A stretch of 43,131 nucleotides of DNA from Streptomyces sp. XM83C (GCF_023072675.1 NZ_JALLGL010000014.1:1-43131), one strand, 5' to 3'; counted from the first letter of the stretch, positions 29,401-37,533 are shown. Translations and numbers: made by a program. The notes: generated by a model from the sequence alone, not told the origin.

Positions 29401-30753
29401 TCACTGGTCCCGGTACATCTCCGCGACCAGGAACGCCAGGTCCAGCGACTGGCTGCGGTTGAGCCGCGGGTCGCAGGCGGTCTCGTACCGCTGGTGCAGG
29501 TCGTCGACGAAGATCTCGTCGCCGCCGCCCACGCACTCGGTGACGTCGTCGCCGGTCAGCTCCACGTGGATGCCGCCGGGGTGCGTACCGAGCGACTTGT
29601 GCACCTCGAAGAACCCCTTGACCTCGTCGAGCACATCGTCGAAACGGCGCGTCTTGTGACCGGAGGCCGCCTCGAAGGTGTTGCCGTGCATCGGGTCGGT
29701 CACCCACGCCACGGTGGCACCGGAGGCGGTGACCTTCTCGACCAGCTCGGGCAGCTTGTCGCGGATCTTGTCCGCGCCCATCCGCACGATGAAGGTCAGC
29801 CGGCCCGGCTCCCGCTCGGGGTCGAGACGCTCGATGTACCGCAGCGCCTCCTCGGCCGTCGTGGACGGGCCGAGCTTGATGCCGATCGGGTTGCGGATCT
29901 TCGACGCGAACTCGATGTGCGCGTGGTCCAGCTGCCGGGTGCGCTCACCGATCCACACCATGTGCGCCGAGACGTCGTACAGCTGCCCGGTGCGCGAGTC
30001 GACGCGGGTCAGCGCCGTCTCGTAGTCGAGCAGCAGCGCCTCGTGCGAGGAGAAGAACTCGACGGTCTTGAACTCCTCCGGGTCCACCCCGCAGGCGTGC
30101 ATGAAGTTCAGCGCGTTGTCGATCTCCCGCGCGAGCTGCTCGTAGCGCTGGCCCGACGGGGACGACTTCACGAAGTCCTGGTTCCAGGCGTGCACCTGCC
30201 GCAGATCGGCGTAGCCGCCGGTGGTGAAGGCGCGCACCAGGTTCAGCGTCGAGGCCGACGCGTGGTACATGCGCTTCAGCCGCTCCGGGTCCGGGATGCG
30301 GGAGGCCTCGGTGAACTCGAAGCCGTTGACCGAGTCGCCCCGGTAGACCGGCAGGGTCACACCGTCACGGGTCTCGGTCGGCTTGGAGCGCGGCTTGGAG
30401 TACTGACCGGCGATCCGGCCCACCTTCACGACGGGCACGGACGCGGCGTACGTGAGCACGGCGCCCATCTGGAGCAGCGTCTTCAGCTTGTTGCGGATGT
30501 GGTCCGCGGACACCGCGTCGAAGGCCTCGGCGCAGTCGCCGCCCTGGAGGAGGAACGCCTCTCCCTTGGCGACGGCCGCCATCCGGGCACGCAGCTGGTC
30601 GCACTCGCCCGCGAAGACGAGCGGCGGATACGACTCGAGGTCCGCGATCACTGCGCGCAGAGCCTCGGGGTCGGGGTACTCGGGCTGCTGCGCCGCGGGC
30701 AGGTTTCGCCAGGTGTTGCCAGCGCCGAGGCTGGTCTTAGCGTTCACGGTCAC
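29401..30753 (-). CDS. aroH: Class II 3-deoxy-7-phosphoheptulonate (DAHP) synthase
   Basis: Condenses phosphoenolpyruvate and erythrose 4-phosphate, the entry step of the shikimate pathway. The 450-residue product is the plant/actinobacterial class II type: FAGECDQLRARM, LLQGGDCAEAF (metal-binding Cys), PVVKVGRIAGQYSKPRS, WNQDFVKSSPSGQRYE, HMVWIGERTRQLD, GIKLGPSTTAEE, TDPMHGN, GGIHVELTG and DPRLNRSQSLDLAFLV are all present. Three nested GTG starts are possible (30759, 30753, 30747). GGGGG five bases before 30747 favours the last; 30753 (MTVNAK...) is given as the usual annotation. A 12-codon ORF ends within this start region. aroH shares a neighbourhood with the attenuated anthranilate synthase. 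Confidence 0.96.
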   Translation of the reverse strand: MTVNAKTSLGAGNTWRNLPAAQQPEYPDPEALRAVIADLESYPPLVFAGECDQLRARMAAVAKGEAFLLQGGDCAEAFDAVSADHIRNKLKTLLQMGAVLTYAASVPVVKVGRIAGQYSKPRSKPTETRDGVTLPVYRGDSVNGFEFTEASRIPDPERLKRMYHASASTLNLVRAFTTGGYADLRQVHAWNQDFVKSSPSGQRYEQLAREIDNALNFMHACGVDPEEFKTVEFFSSHEALLLDYETALTRVDSRTGQLYDVSAHMVWIGERTRQLDHAHIEFASKIRNPIGIKLGPSTTAEEALRYIERLDPEREPGRLTFIVRMGADKIRDKLPELVEKVTASGATVAWVTDPMHGNTFEAASGHKTRRFDDVLDEVKGFFEVHKSLGTHPGGIHVELTGDDVTECVGGGDEIFVDDLHQRYETACDPRLNRSQSLDLAFLVAEMYRDQ

Positions 30754-30788
30754 CCCCACAACATTACGCGGCCGTTGCGGCCGTCCAT
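30750..30788 (-). CDS. Candidate leader peptide ahead of aroH
   Basis: ATG 30788 opens a 12-codon frame, MDGRNGRVMLWG, whose TGA (30752-30750) overlaps GTG 30753 of aroH and lies two bases before GTG 30747. Its last codons overlap the GGGGG ribosome site of aroH, so translation of the two must interact. It contains one Trp codon next to the end and a small GGCCG/CGGCC hairpin. No clear ribosome site precedes it. Real translation is unproven. Confidence 0.4.
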   Translation of the reverse strand: MDGRNGRVMLWG

Positions 30789-30812
30789 GCCGTGGCTCAA
30801 CAGATGAGACAA

Positions 30813-30840
30813 GCGGGGCTCATCGCAAGACGAGCCCCGC
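30813..30840 (-). terminator. Terminator after the secreted protein gene
   Basis: GCGGGGCTC (30813-30821) pairs with GAGCCCCGC (30832-30840), a 9-base stem with a ten-base loop, 20 bases past the stop codon and ahead of aroH. Confidence 0.75.
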
Positions 30841-30860
30841 CCATTTCGCCGTGCCCGGTG

Positions 30861-32336
30861 TCAGTGCAGGTTCTGCACCGCCGGGTCGCTGAAGCCGACG
30901 GTGAAGACCGTGCGGAGGGACAGGTTGCCGGCGCCGGTGTGGTGCCGGCAGGCGTCCGTGGTCTCGCTCTCCGGTACGGCCTTGAACTCGCTGTGCTGCG
31001 ACCGCAGGGTGCTGCCCGCGCAGATGCCCTCGGTCAGCCCCCACAGCTCGTCCACGGTCTGCGTGCCGAGCCTGGGCCAGTGGCTCAGGGCCTGCGGCGG
31101 GCCCGCCGCCCAGTTGCCGCCGGCCGCGCAGCTGGTGCCGGCGCGCGTGTCACCGACCCAGGTGTGCGAGTACACGCCGGGCTTGGTGCCGCAGCCCTTG
31201 TGGAAGCCGAAGTGCAGCACGCCCTGGGCGTCGGTCCAGGTCATGCCCCCCTGAAGCCCACGGTAGCGGGAGGCGGCGTACGCGTCCTGGATCACGGTCC
31301 TCCCGCCGGACATGTTGAGCAGGCCCGGATAGGAGGAGGCGCTGGTCGGGTTGAGCTGGTAGCGCACCACCCGGCCGCCGTCGACATAGCCGTGCCACTC
31401 GCCGGCGACCAGCTTGTAGGGGCCGCCGCCGGTCTTGTCCAGGGACAGCCACGAGAAGCACAGCCGGTCGGGGTCGATGCTGTTGCCGGAGCAGTCGGAC
31501 GGGGTGCCCGCCTGCTTGTAGTAGTGCACCTCCGGCAGCACGTACGGGTAGCCGCAGGCACTGGACCGGCCGCCGGAGATGCCGTAGGTGCTGACGCCCG
31601 AGCCGTAGGTGTCCACCTTGGCCATCTTGTTGATGTCGAAGACCCGGATGCCGTGCGCGGTGTCCGTGACGTAGATGTAGTTCGCGTACCAGACGATGCC
31701 GCCGCCGTGCCCGGTGACGTACTTGAAGCCGCTGCCCGAGCCGGTGGGCTCCACCAGCAGGACGTGCCGGTACTTGAGGGTGTCCCGGTCGAGGAAGGTC
31801 AGCTTCAGCAGGTTGTTGGTCTTGCAGCCCGCCGAGGTCTCGCCGCTGAGAGTCCGGTAGTGCCAGGCGACCGCCGCGACCCGGCGGTCCTGGATCGCGC
31901 CGTCGCCGCCGTCGGCGGTGCCGGTGGTGCTCATGCCCTGCGGCCACCAGTGCGGGGTGGTGTCGTCGGTGTGCGCGCTCGACCAGCACCAGGCGTTCTT
32001 GGTGCCCACCGGGGGCAGCGCCTTGGTCTCGGTGCCGGTGCAGGAGCGCATGGACCGCAGGTTCATCCAGCTGTCGGCCGCCCCGGACGAGTTGGTCGTG
32101 AAGTTCGTGGTGACGACGTCCGTGAGGTCGACGTGCTTGGTGAGGTGGTCGTTGTAGAGCTTGTTCGTGGCCGACACGAAGCTGGTGTCGGTCAGTTTGA
32201 AGCGGTCGGCGCCGAGCGAGAGCTTCGTCATCGTCGGCGACTCCGCGGCCGTGGCGGGCTGCGCCGTCAGAGCCGTGAGCAGCGCCGCGCCGGCCGCGAC
32301 CCAGGCCAGCAGCCTGGATCCCCGTATGCGTCCCAT
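30861..32336 (-). CDS. Secreted protein of unknown function, possibly beta-propeller
   Basis: 491-residue exported protein. A Sec signal peptide is clear: basic MGRIRGSR, hydrophobic LLAWVAAGAALLTALTA, and an AxA site (QPATAAES) with cleavage near residue 30. The mature part has about ten Cys, suggesting disulfides, and no membrane helix. Repeated strand motifs such as IVWYANYIYVTDTAHGIRVF and YKLVAGEWHGYV recall six- or seven-bladed propellers, but I do not recognise a named family. ATG 32336 is chosen because AAAGGA lies four to five bases upstream; an in-frame ATG ten codons earlier has no ribosome site. It is divergent from the trp leader, with TACGAT at 32392-32387 as a possible -10, and is closed by a hairpin. 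Confidence 0.85.
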   Translation of the reverse strand: MGRIRGSRLLAWVAAGAALLTALTAQPATAAESPTMTKLSLGADRFKLTDTSFVSATNKLYNDHLTKHVDLTDVVTTNFTTNSSGAADSWMNLRSMRSCTGTETKALPPVGTKNAWCWSSAHTDDTTPHWWPQGMSTTGTADGGDGAIQDRRVAAVAWHYRTLSGETSAGCKTNNLLKLTFLDRDTLKYRHVLLVEPTGSGSGFKYVTGHGGGIVWYANYIYVTDTAHGIRVFDINKMAKVDTYGSGVSTYGISGGRSSACGYPYVLPEVHYYKQAGTPSDCSGNSIDPDRLCFSWLSLDKTGGGPYKLVAGEWHGYVDGGRVVRYQLNPTSASSYPGLLNMSGGRTVIQDAYAASRYRGLQGGMTWTDAQGVLHFGFHKGCGTKPGVYSHTWVGDTRAGTSCAAGGNWAAGPPQALSHWPRLGTQTVDELWGLTEGICAGSTLRSQHSEFKAVPESETTDACRHHTGAGNLSLRTVFTVGFSDPAVQNLH

Positions 32337-32420
32337 AACGTCCTTTCGCGAAGTCGAGTGGGACATGCCATGAAGAACAGGCGGTGATCGTATGCCCTTC
32401 GCGGGTGCGGCTGCGTCGGG

Positions 32421-32426
32421 TAGGGT
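32421..32426 (+). promoter_or_regulatory. -10 element of the trp leader transcript
   Basis: TAGGGT fits TAnnnT and ends seven bases before the ATG of the leader peptide, implying a leaderless mRNA. No good -35 match is seen 17-18 bases upstream. Confidence 0.5.
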
Positions 32427-32433
32427 GGCCCGC

Positions 32434-32490
32434 ATGTTCGCGCTCAGGAACCAGAACTGGTGGTGGACCGCTTCTCCGGCGGCCCACTGA
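32434..32490 (+). CDS. trpL: Tryptophan leader peptide
   Basis: 18-residue peptide MFALRNQNWWWTASPAAH with three consecutive Trp codons (32458-32466), the sensor of an attenuator in front of the fused anthranilate synthase gene. There is no Shine-Dalgarno; the -10 TAGGGT ends seven bases before the ATG, so translation probably starts at the mRNA 5' end. Leader peptides of this kind have been reported for streptomycete trp genes. The second and third Trp codons lie at the edge of, or in, the 5' arm of the pause hairpin. Confidence 0.93.
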   Translation: MFALRNQNWWWTASPAAH

Positions 32491-32538
32491 CGCGCGTACG
32501 CACCGACTTCGCGAAGGCCGCCCGAGGGGCGGCCTTCG
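32463..32538 (+). promoter_or_regulatory. Trp transcription attenuator (pause, antiterminator and terminator hairpins)
   Basis: Pause hairpin 1:2 pairs 32463-32471 with 32479-32487 (8 of 9 positions). Antiterminator 2:3 pairs GGCGGCC (32478-32484) with GGCCGCC (32516-32522), 7 of 7. Terminator 3:4 pairs 32512-32523 with 32527-32538, a perfect 12-base stem with loop GAG. The alternatives are mutually exclusive. A ribosome stalled on the Trp codons would cover arm 1, free arm 2 and prevent termination. No T-run follows. Confidence 0.92.
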
Positions 32539-32585
32539 GCGTTCCAGGGGCCGGGCCGTTCCTCCCACGAGAAGGACACGGACCC

Positions 32586-34478
32586 ATGACCCAGCCCGAT
32601 CTGCTCGCCCTGCTGGACGACCCCCGCCCCTTCGCCCTGCTGCGCCGCCGCACGCCGGGCCACGACGAGGACACGGTGGAGCTGCTGCTCGGCCCGGTGA
32701 GCGAGCGCGAGCGGCTCGCCGACCTGCCCGACCGGTGCCTTGCGCTGGTGCCGTTCCGGCAGATCAGGGAGCGCGGCTTCGACGTCCGCGACGACGGCAC
32801 CCCGCTCGCGGTGCTGGTACCGCAGGAGTCGTACGTCTTCCCGCTCGACGAGGTGGTGGAGCGGCTGCCCGGACACGAGGTGCGGGTGCGGGGCGGCGGC
32901 TTCGATGTGAGCGACGAGGAGTACGCCGGGACCGTCGGGCGCGTCCTGCGTGAGGAGATCGGGCGGGGCGAGGGCGCCAACTTCGTGATCAGGCGCACGT
33001 ACGAGGGCCGGGTCCCGGGGTTCTCCCGCGCCTACGCCCTCGCGCTGTTCCGGCGGCTGCTGGAGGGCGAGCGGGGCGCGTACTGGACGTTCGTCGTGCA
33101 CACCGGGGACCGCACGCTCGTCGGGGCGAGTCCCGAGGTGCATGTGCGGATGTCCGGCGGCACGGTCGTGATGAACCCGATCAGCGGCACCTACCGCTAT
33201 CCCGCCGAGGGGCCCACCCCTGAACATCTGCTGCGCTTCCTCGCCGACGGCAAGGAGATCGAGGAGCTGTCGATGGTGGTCGACGAGGAGCTGAAGATGA
33301 TGTGCACCGTCGGCGACATGGGCGGTGTCGTCGTCGGCCCCCGGCTGAAGGAGATGGCGCACCTCGCGCACACCGAGTACGAGCTGCGCGGGAAGTCCTC
33401 GCTGGACGCGCGGGACGTGCTGCGGGAGACCCTGTTCGCGGCGACCGTCACCGGCTCGCCCGTGCAGAACGCGTGCCGGGTGATCGAGCGGCACGAATCC
33501 GGCGGGCGCGGCTACTACGCGGGGGCGCTGGCCCTGCTCGGCCGGGACACGGGCGGCGCGCAGACCCTGGACTCCCCCATCCTGATCCGCACCGCCGACA
33601 TCGACGCCGACGGACGGCTGCGGGTGCCGGTCGGCGCGACGCTGGTGCGGGGCTCCGACCCGGAGAGCGAGGTGGCGGAGACCCACGCGAAGGCGGCGGG
33701 CGTGCTCGCGGCCCTGGGTGTCGTACGGCCGTCGCGGCCCCGCGCGGAGCACGCGCGCGTACGGCTCGCCGACGACCCGCGGGTGCGGGCCGCGCTCGAC
33801 GGGCGCCGCTCCTCGCTCGCGCCGTTCTGGCTGCGGATGCAGGAGCGTTCCCAGGCCCTGGACGGGCATGCGCTGGTCGTCGACGGGGAGGACACCTTCA
33901 CGGCGATGCTCGCGCACCTGCTGCGCGCGGGCGGGCTGGAGGTGACCGTACGGCGGTACGACGAGCCGGGGCTGCGCGGGAGCGTCCTCGCGCACGACGG
34001 ACCGGTCGTGCTCGGCCCCGGCCCCGGCGACCCGTCGGACGAGGACGACCCGAAGATGCGTCTGCTGCGCGACGTGACCCGGGCGGTGCTCGCAAAGAAC
34101 CGGCACGGGGTGCTCGGGGTGTGCCTCGGGCACGAGCTGATCGCGGCCGAGCTGGGGCTGGACATCGTCCGCAAGGAGGTGCCGTACCAGGGGGCGCAGA
34201 CGGTGATCGACCTGTTCGGGCGTGCCGAGACCGTCGGCTTCTACAACAGCTTCGTCGCCCGCTGCGACGACGATGCGGCCGTGGAGCTGGCCGCGCACGG
34301 CATCGACGTGAGCCGCGGCGCCACGGGCGAGGTGCACGCGCTGCGCGGCGCCGGGTTCGCGGGCGTGCAGTTCCACCCGGAGTCGGTGCTCACGCTGAAC
34401 GGCGCGGCGATCGTGCGGGAGCTGATCGGTCAGCTGCGGGGCACCAGCACGTTCTCCGAGCGGCGGCCCGCGAAGTAG
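32586..34478 (+). CDS. trpE: Fused anthranilate synthase (TrpE-TrpG)
   Basis: Converts chorismate and glutamine to anthranilate, the first step of tryptophan synthesis. The 630-residue product fuses a chorismate-binding TrpE part (1 to about 420) with a glutamine amidotransferase TrpG part (about 435-630). TrpE landmarks: GASPEVHVRM, NPISGTYRYP, EELSMVVDEELKMM, and CRVIERHESGGRGYYAGALA. The TrpG triad is Cys513 (GVCLGHELI), His597 and Glu599 (QFHPES). The one-chain form is also seen in phenazine PhzE, but the Trp leader argues for tryptophan supply. ATG 32586 has GAGAAGGAC eight bases upstream. Its last 49 bases overlap the convergent D-lactate dehydrogenase-like gene. Confidence 0.95.
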   Translation: MTQPDLLALLDDPRPFALLRRRTPGHDEDTVELLLGPVSERERLADLPDRCLALVPFRQIRERGFDVRDDGTPLAVLVPQESYVFPLDEVVERLPGHEVRVRGGGFDVSDEEYAGTVGRVLREEIGRGEGANFVIRRTYEGRVPGFSRAYALALFRRLLEGERGAYWTFVVHTGDRTLVGASPEVHVRMSGGTVVMNPISGTYRYPAEGPTPEHLLRFLADGKEIEELSMVVDEELKMMCTVGDMGGVVVGPRLKEMAHLAHTEYELRGKSSLDARDVLRETLFAATVTGSPVQNACRVIERHESGGRGYYAGALALLGRDTGGAQTLDSPILIRTADIDADGRLRVPVGATLVRGSDPESEVAETHAKAAGVLAALGVVRPSRPRAEHARVRLADDPRVRAALDGRRSSLAPFWLRMQERSQALDGHALVVDGEDTFTAMLAHLLRAGGLEVTVRRYDEPGLRGSVLAHDGPVVLGPGPGDPSDEDDPKMRLLRDVTRAVLAKNRHGVLGVCLGHELIAAELGLDIVRKEVPYQGAQTVIDLFGRAETVGFYNSFVARCDDDAAVELAAHGIDVSRGATGEVHALRGAGFAGVQFHPESVLTLNGAAIVRELIGQLRGTSTFSERRPAK

Positions 34479-35425
34479 TCCTGGACATTGCCCAGGGTGG
34501 TCTGGACGATCTGCGTGACGGCGTCCTCGGTGTAGTACGCCTGGTGCGAGGTGACCAGCACGTTCGGGAAGGTGACCAGGCGGGCCAGTGTGTCGTCCTC
34601 GATGGCCTGGAGGGACTTGTCGAGGAAGAACAGGCCCGCCTCGGCCTCGTACACATCGAGGCCGACGCCGGTGAAGCGGCCCGCGCGCAGCTCGTCGACG
34701 AGGGCGGCGGTGTCGATGAGGCCGCCGCGACTGGAGTTGACCAGGATCGCGTCGTCCTTCATCGACTTCAGCGCGGCGGCGTCGATGAGGTGCTGGGTGG
34801 CGGGCAGCAGCGGCACATGCAGGGTGATCAGGTCGGACTCGGCGAGCAGCCGCTCCTTGGACACGTACTCCATGCCGAGGTTCACGCAGGCCGGGTTCTC
34901 GGCGATGTCCCAGCCGAGCAGCCGCATGCCGAAGCCGTGCGCGATACGCGCGAACGCCTCGCCGATCTTGCCGGTGCCGAGGACGCCCGCGGTGCGGCCG
35001 TGCATGTCGCGGCCCATCAGCCCGTCGAGGCGGAAGTCGAAGTCACGGGTGCGGGTGGAGGCGCGGACGATGCGCCGGTTGACCGCCATGGCGAGGGTCC
35101 AGGCGAACTCGGCGACCGAGTACGGCGAGTAGTACGACACGCGGGCGACGGTCAGGCCGAGGCGTTCCGCGACGGCCAGGTCGATGTTGTTGAAGCCGGT
35201 GGAGCGCTGGGCGATCATCCGGGTGCCGCCGGAGGCGAGCATCTTCAGGACGTTGCTGCCGAGGTCGGCGTTGACGCTGGAGGAGATCACCTCGTGGCCC
35301 ACGGCGATGGGCGCGGTGTCCTCGTTGAGGAACATGTCCAGGCAGCGGATGCCGTGGTGGCCGGCGAACGCCTTCTCCAGCATCGGCTTCTCGTCGGCCT
35401 GCACACCGAAGGCCAGGATCTCCAT
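34430..35425 (-). CDS. D-2-hydroxyacid dehydrogenase (D-lactate dehydrogenase type)
   Basis: NAD-dependent enzyme of the D-isomer 2-hydroxyacid family, closest in pattern to LdhA-type D-lactate dehydrogenase. The 331-residue product has the NAD loop VLGTGKIGEAF (G150-x-G152-x2-G155), catalytic Arg233 (NSSRGGLID), a Glu in DVYEAEAG (260-262) and His294 (VTSHQAYY). The N-terminal STGFNNIDL and SPYSVAEFAW segments are typical. ATG 35425 has GGGGAGC four bases upstream, and TATATT (35462-35457) may be its -10. The 3' end overlaps anthranilate synthase by 49 bases tail to tail. Pyruvate to D-lactate is the likely reaction. Confidence 0.92.
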   Translation of the reverse strand: MEILAFGVQADEKPMLEKAFAGHHGIRCLDMFLNEDTAPIAVGHEVISSSVNADLGSNVLKMLASGGTRMIAQRSTGFNNIDLAVAERLGLTVARVSYYSPYSVAEFAWTLAMAVNRRIVRASTRTRDFDFRLDGLMGRDMHGRTAGVLGTGKIGEAFARIAHGFGMRLLGWDIAENPACVNLGMEYVSKERLLAESDLITLHVPLLPATQHLIDAAALKSMKDDAILVNSSRGGLIDTAALVDELRAGRFTGVGLDVYEAEAGLFFLDKSLQAIEDDTLARLVTFPNVLVTSHQAYYTEDAVTQIVQTTLGNVQDYFAGRRSENVLVPRS

Positions 35426-35579
35426 GGGCGCTCCCCGTCCGGTCGGCTACGGGGCGAATATACGACCGGGCCCGGGGCCCCGCCGGTCGGCCGAAGGTCC
35501 CGGCGTCCCGGCCGGAGGGCCCGCGGGCCGGGACGCACGGCGCCGGGCGGGGTCCGGGAGCCCCGGCACGGTCCGGGCC

Positions 35580-36590
35580 TCAGCCGAAGAACACCCCCGC
35601 CTCCGCGTACAGCTCGGGCGAGACCCGCTTGACGCGGGACGTGGCCTCGGCGATCGGGATGCGGATGACGTCGTTGCCGCGCAGGGCGACCGTCCTGCCG
35701 AAGTCGCGGTCGTGCACGGCGTCGATGGCGTGCAGGCCGAACCGGGTGGCGAGCCAGCGGTCGAAGGGGCTGGGCGTGCCGCCCCGCTGAAGATGGCCGA
35801 GGACGGTCGTGCGGGCCTCCTTGCCGGAGCGCTGTTCGATCTCCCGGGCGAGCCACTCCCCCACCCCCGACAGCCGTACCCCGGAGCCCCCCAGCCGCAT
35901 CGAGCCGTCCGCCGGGCGGGCCCCGTCGGCGACGACCACGATCGGGGCGTACGACGCCCGGAAGCGGGAGGTGACCCAGGCGCAGACCTGCTCGACGTCG
36001 AAGGGCTGCTCGGGGACGAGGACGACGTTGGCGCCACCGGCCAGCCCGGCCCGCAGGGCGATCCAGCCGGTGTCGCCGCCCATCACCTCGACGACGAGGA
36101 CCCGTTTGTGGGACTCGGCGGTGGTGTGCAGCCGGTCGATGGCGCTGGTGGCGACGCCGACGGCGGTGTCGTGGCCGATGGTGCAGTCGGTGCCCCACAG
36201 GTCGTTGTCTATGGTCTTCGGCACGCCGACTATCGGCAGCCCGTGCTCGTCGGCGAGCCGCGCGGCCGTGCCGAGGGTGTCGCGTCCGCCGACCGTGATC
36301 AGCGCGTCGAGGTCGTGCTCGGCGAGGTTCTCGCGGATGCGTCGGACACCGTCGGGGTGGTCGAGGGGGTGGGTGCGGGAGGTGCCGAGGACGGTGCCGC
36401 CGCGCGGCAGTGTGCCGCGTACGGCGCGGATGTCCAGGGGCACGGTGTCCCCGTCGAGCGGGCCGCGCCAGCCGTCGACGAAGCCGAGGAACTCGTCGCC
36501 GTAATGCTGGACGCCCTTGCGGACCACGGCCCGCACCACGGCGTTGAGGCCGGGGCAGTCCCGGCCACCGGTCAGTACTCCGACGCGCAT
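35580..36590 (-). CDS. pfkA: 6-phosphofructokinase paralogue with altered active site
   Basis: 336-residue PfkA-fold protein. Conserved parts include GTSRTHPL (Arg72), PKTIDND with base Asp128, SHKRVLVVEVM (Arg163), LSGVGEWLA and VLGHLQRGGTPSPFDRW. Three functional positions differ from relatives. GGRDCPG has Arg10 where GGGDCPG/SGGDAPG have Gly (ATP loop). VGGRDTLG has Arg103 where an acidic residue (GGEDT, GGDGS) helps bind Mg. MGGDTGW replaces MGRHAGW, losing the Arg that stabilises the transition state. It may be weak, inactive or changed in donor. ATG 36590 has GGAGGGAC five bases upstream. Streptomycetes carry several PFKs; this position matches the SCO2119 locus as I recall. Confidence 0.92.
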   Translation of the reverse strand: MRVGVLTGGRDCPGLNAVVRAVVRKGVQHYGDEFLGFVDGWRGPLDGDTVPLDIRAVRGTLPRGGTVLGTSRTHPLDHPDGVRRIRENLAEHDLDALITVGGRDTLGTAARLADEHGLPIVGVPKTIDNDLWGTDCTIGHDTAVGVATSAIDRLHTTAESHKRVLVVEVMGGDTGWIALRAGLAGGANVVLVPEQPFDVEQVCAWVTSRFRASYAPIVVVADGARPADGSMRLGGSGVRLSGVGEWLAREIEQRSGKEARTTVLGHLQRGGTPSPFDRWLATRFGLHAIDAVHDRDFGRTVALRGNDVIRIPIAEATSRVKRVSPELYAEAGVFFG

Positions 36591-36776
36591 GGGATGTCCC
36601 TCCGCGAGAGCATGGCTGCTCCTCCCACGCTAGGGCACGTCTTCCCGGTCTTGCCGCGGGTCGCGGGGTCCGGTACGCATTTCCCCACCGCCCTGGACGG
36701 GCGTGGGGGCACCCCCATGACCCCGCTCGGGTCGGCAGGAAGGCACCGCTGGTCGATGCGGCAAGATCGGAAAGAC

Positions 36777-36800
36777 GCGCCCCGACGGGACGAGGGGCGC
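36777..36800 (-). terminator. Possible terminator after the response regulator gene
   Basis: GCGCCCC (36777-36783) and GGGGCGC (36794-36800) with a ten-base loop, 38 bases past the response-regulator stop. A second hairpin, TGGGGG-CA-CCCCCA at 36704-36717, lies further on, before pfkA. Confidence 0.5.
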
Positions 36801-36837
36801 TGGTGCTCCCGACTCACGCGGATGCGCGGGCGTCGGG

Positions 36838-37533
36838 TCACTCCTCGTCGAGGCCGCGCTCTATGGCGTAGCGGACCAGTTCGACACGGTTGTGCAGCTG
36901 GAGCTTGCCGAGGGTGTTCTGGACGTGGTTCTGGACGGTGCGGTGGGAGATGACGAGGCGTTCGGCGATCTGCTTGTAGCTGAGGCCCTTGGCGACCAGG
37001 CGCAGCACCTCGGTCTCCCGGTCGGTGAGGCGGGGCGCCTCCGGCTCCTCGGCTCCGGCGCCTGCGGCGGGCGCGGGCTCGGCGGCGAGCCGGCGGTACT
37101 CGCCGAGGACGAGTCCGGCGAGGCCCGGCGTGAACACGGCGTCGCCCTCGGCGGTGCGGCGCACCGCGTCCTGCAGTTCCTCGGTGGACGCCGATTTCAC
37201 CAGGTAGCCGGTGGCGCCGGACTTCACGGCCTCCAGCACGTCGGCGTGCTCTCCGCTGGCGGACAGCACCAGCACGCGGACGGTGGGCCGGTCGGCGACC
37301 ACTTCCTTGCACACCTGCACGCCGGGCTTGCCGGGCAGGTTGAGGTCGAGGACCAGCACATCGGGTGCGGCGGCCTTGGCGCGGCGTACGGCCTGCTCGC
37401 CGTCGCCGGCGGTGGCGACCACCTCGAACCCGGACTCGGCGAGGTCGCGGGCGACCGCGTCGCGCCACATGGGGTGGTCGTCGACCACCATGACCTTGAT
37501 GGGCCCCTTGTCGTGCTGTGCGCTGTCGCTCAC
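36838..37533 (-). CDS. macR: LuxR-type response regulator (MacR-like)
   Basis: 231-residue NarL/FixJ-type regulator. The receiver domain has the acidic pair in VMVVDDHPMWRDAV, phospho-acceptor Asp63 (VLVLDLNLPG), the Ser/Thr switch (VLSASGE) and Lys in GYLVKSAS. A Pro/Ala/Glu linker leads to the LuxR DNA-binding domain (LTDRETEVLRLVAKGLSYKQ, then IAERLVISHRTVQNHV). GTG 37533 overlaps the kinase stop (GTGA, 4 bases), so the kinase and regulator are co-translated. In S. coelicolor, MacRS at the same locus (SCO2120/SCO2121, from memory) affects morphogenesis and actinorhodin; the name is given by synteny and pattern, not by a search. Confidence 0.9.
   Translation of the reverse strand: MSDSAQHDKGPIKVMVVDDHPMWRDAVARDLAESGFEVVATAGDGEQAVRRAKAAAPDVLVLDLNLPGKPGVQVCKEVVADRPTVRVLVLSASGEHADVLEAVKSGATGYLVKSASTEELQDAVRRTAEGDAVFTPGLAGLVLGEYRRLAAEPAPAAGAGAEEPEAPRLTDRETEVLRLVAKGLSYKQIAERLVISHRTVQNHVQNTLGKLQLHNRVELVRYAIERGLDEE

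Noticed and set aside
32337-34376. Upstream continuation of the secreted protein's frame through the region opposite anthranilate synthase
   Set aside because: A signal peptide and AAAGGA ribosome site fix the start at 32336; the continuation is antisense to trpE.
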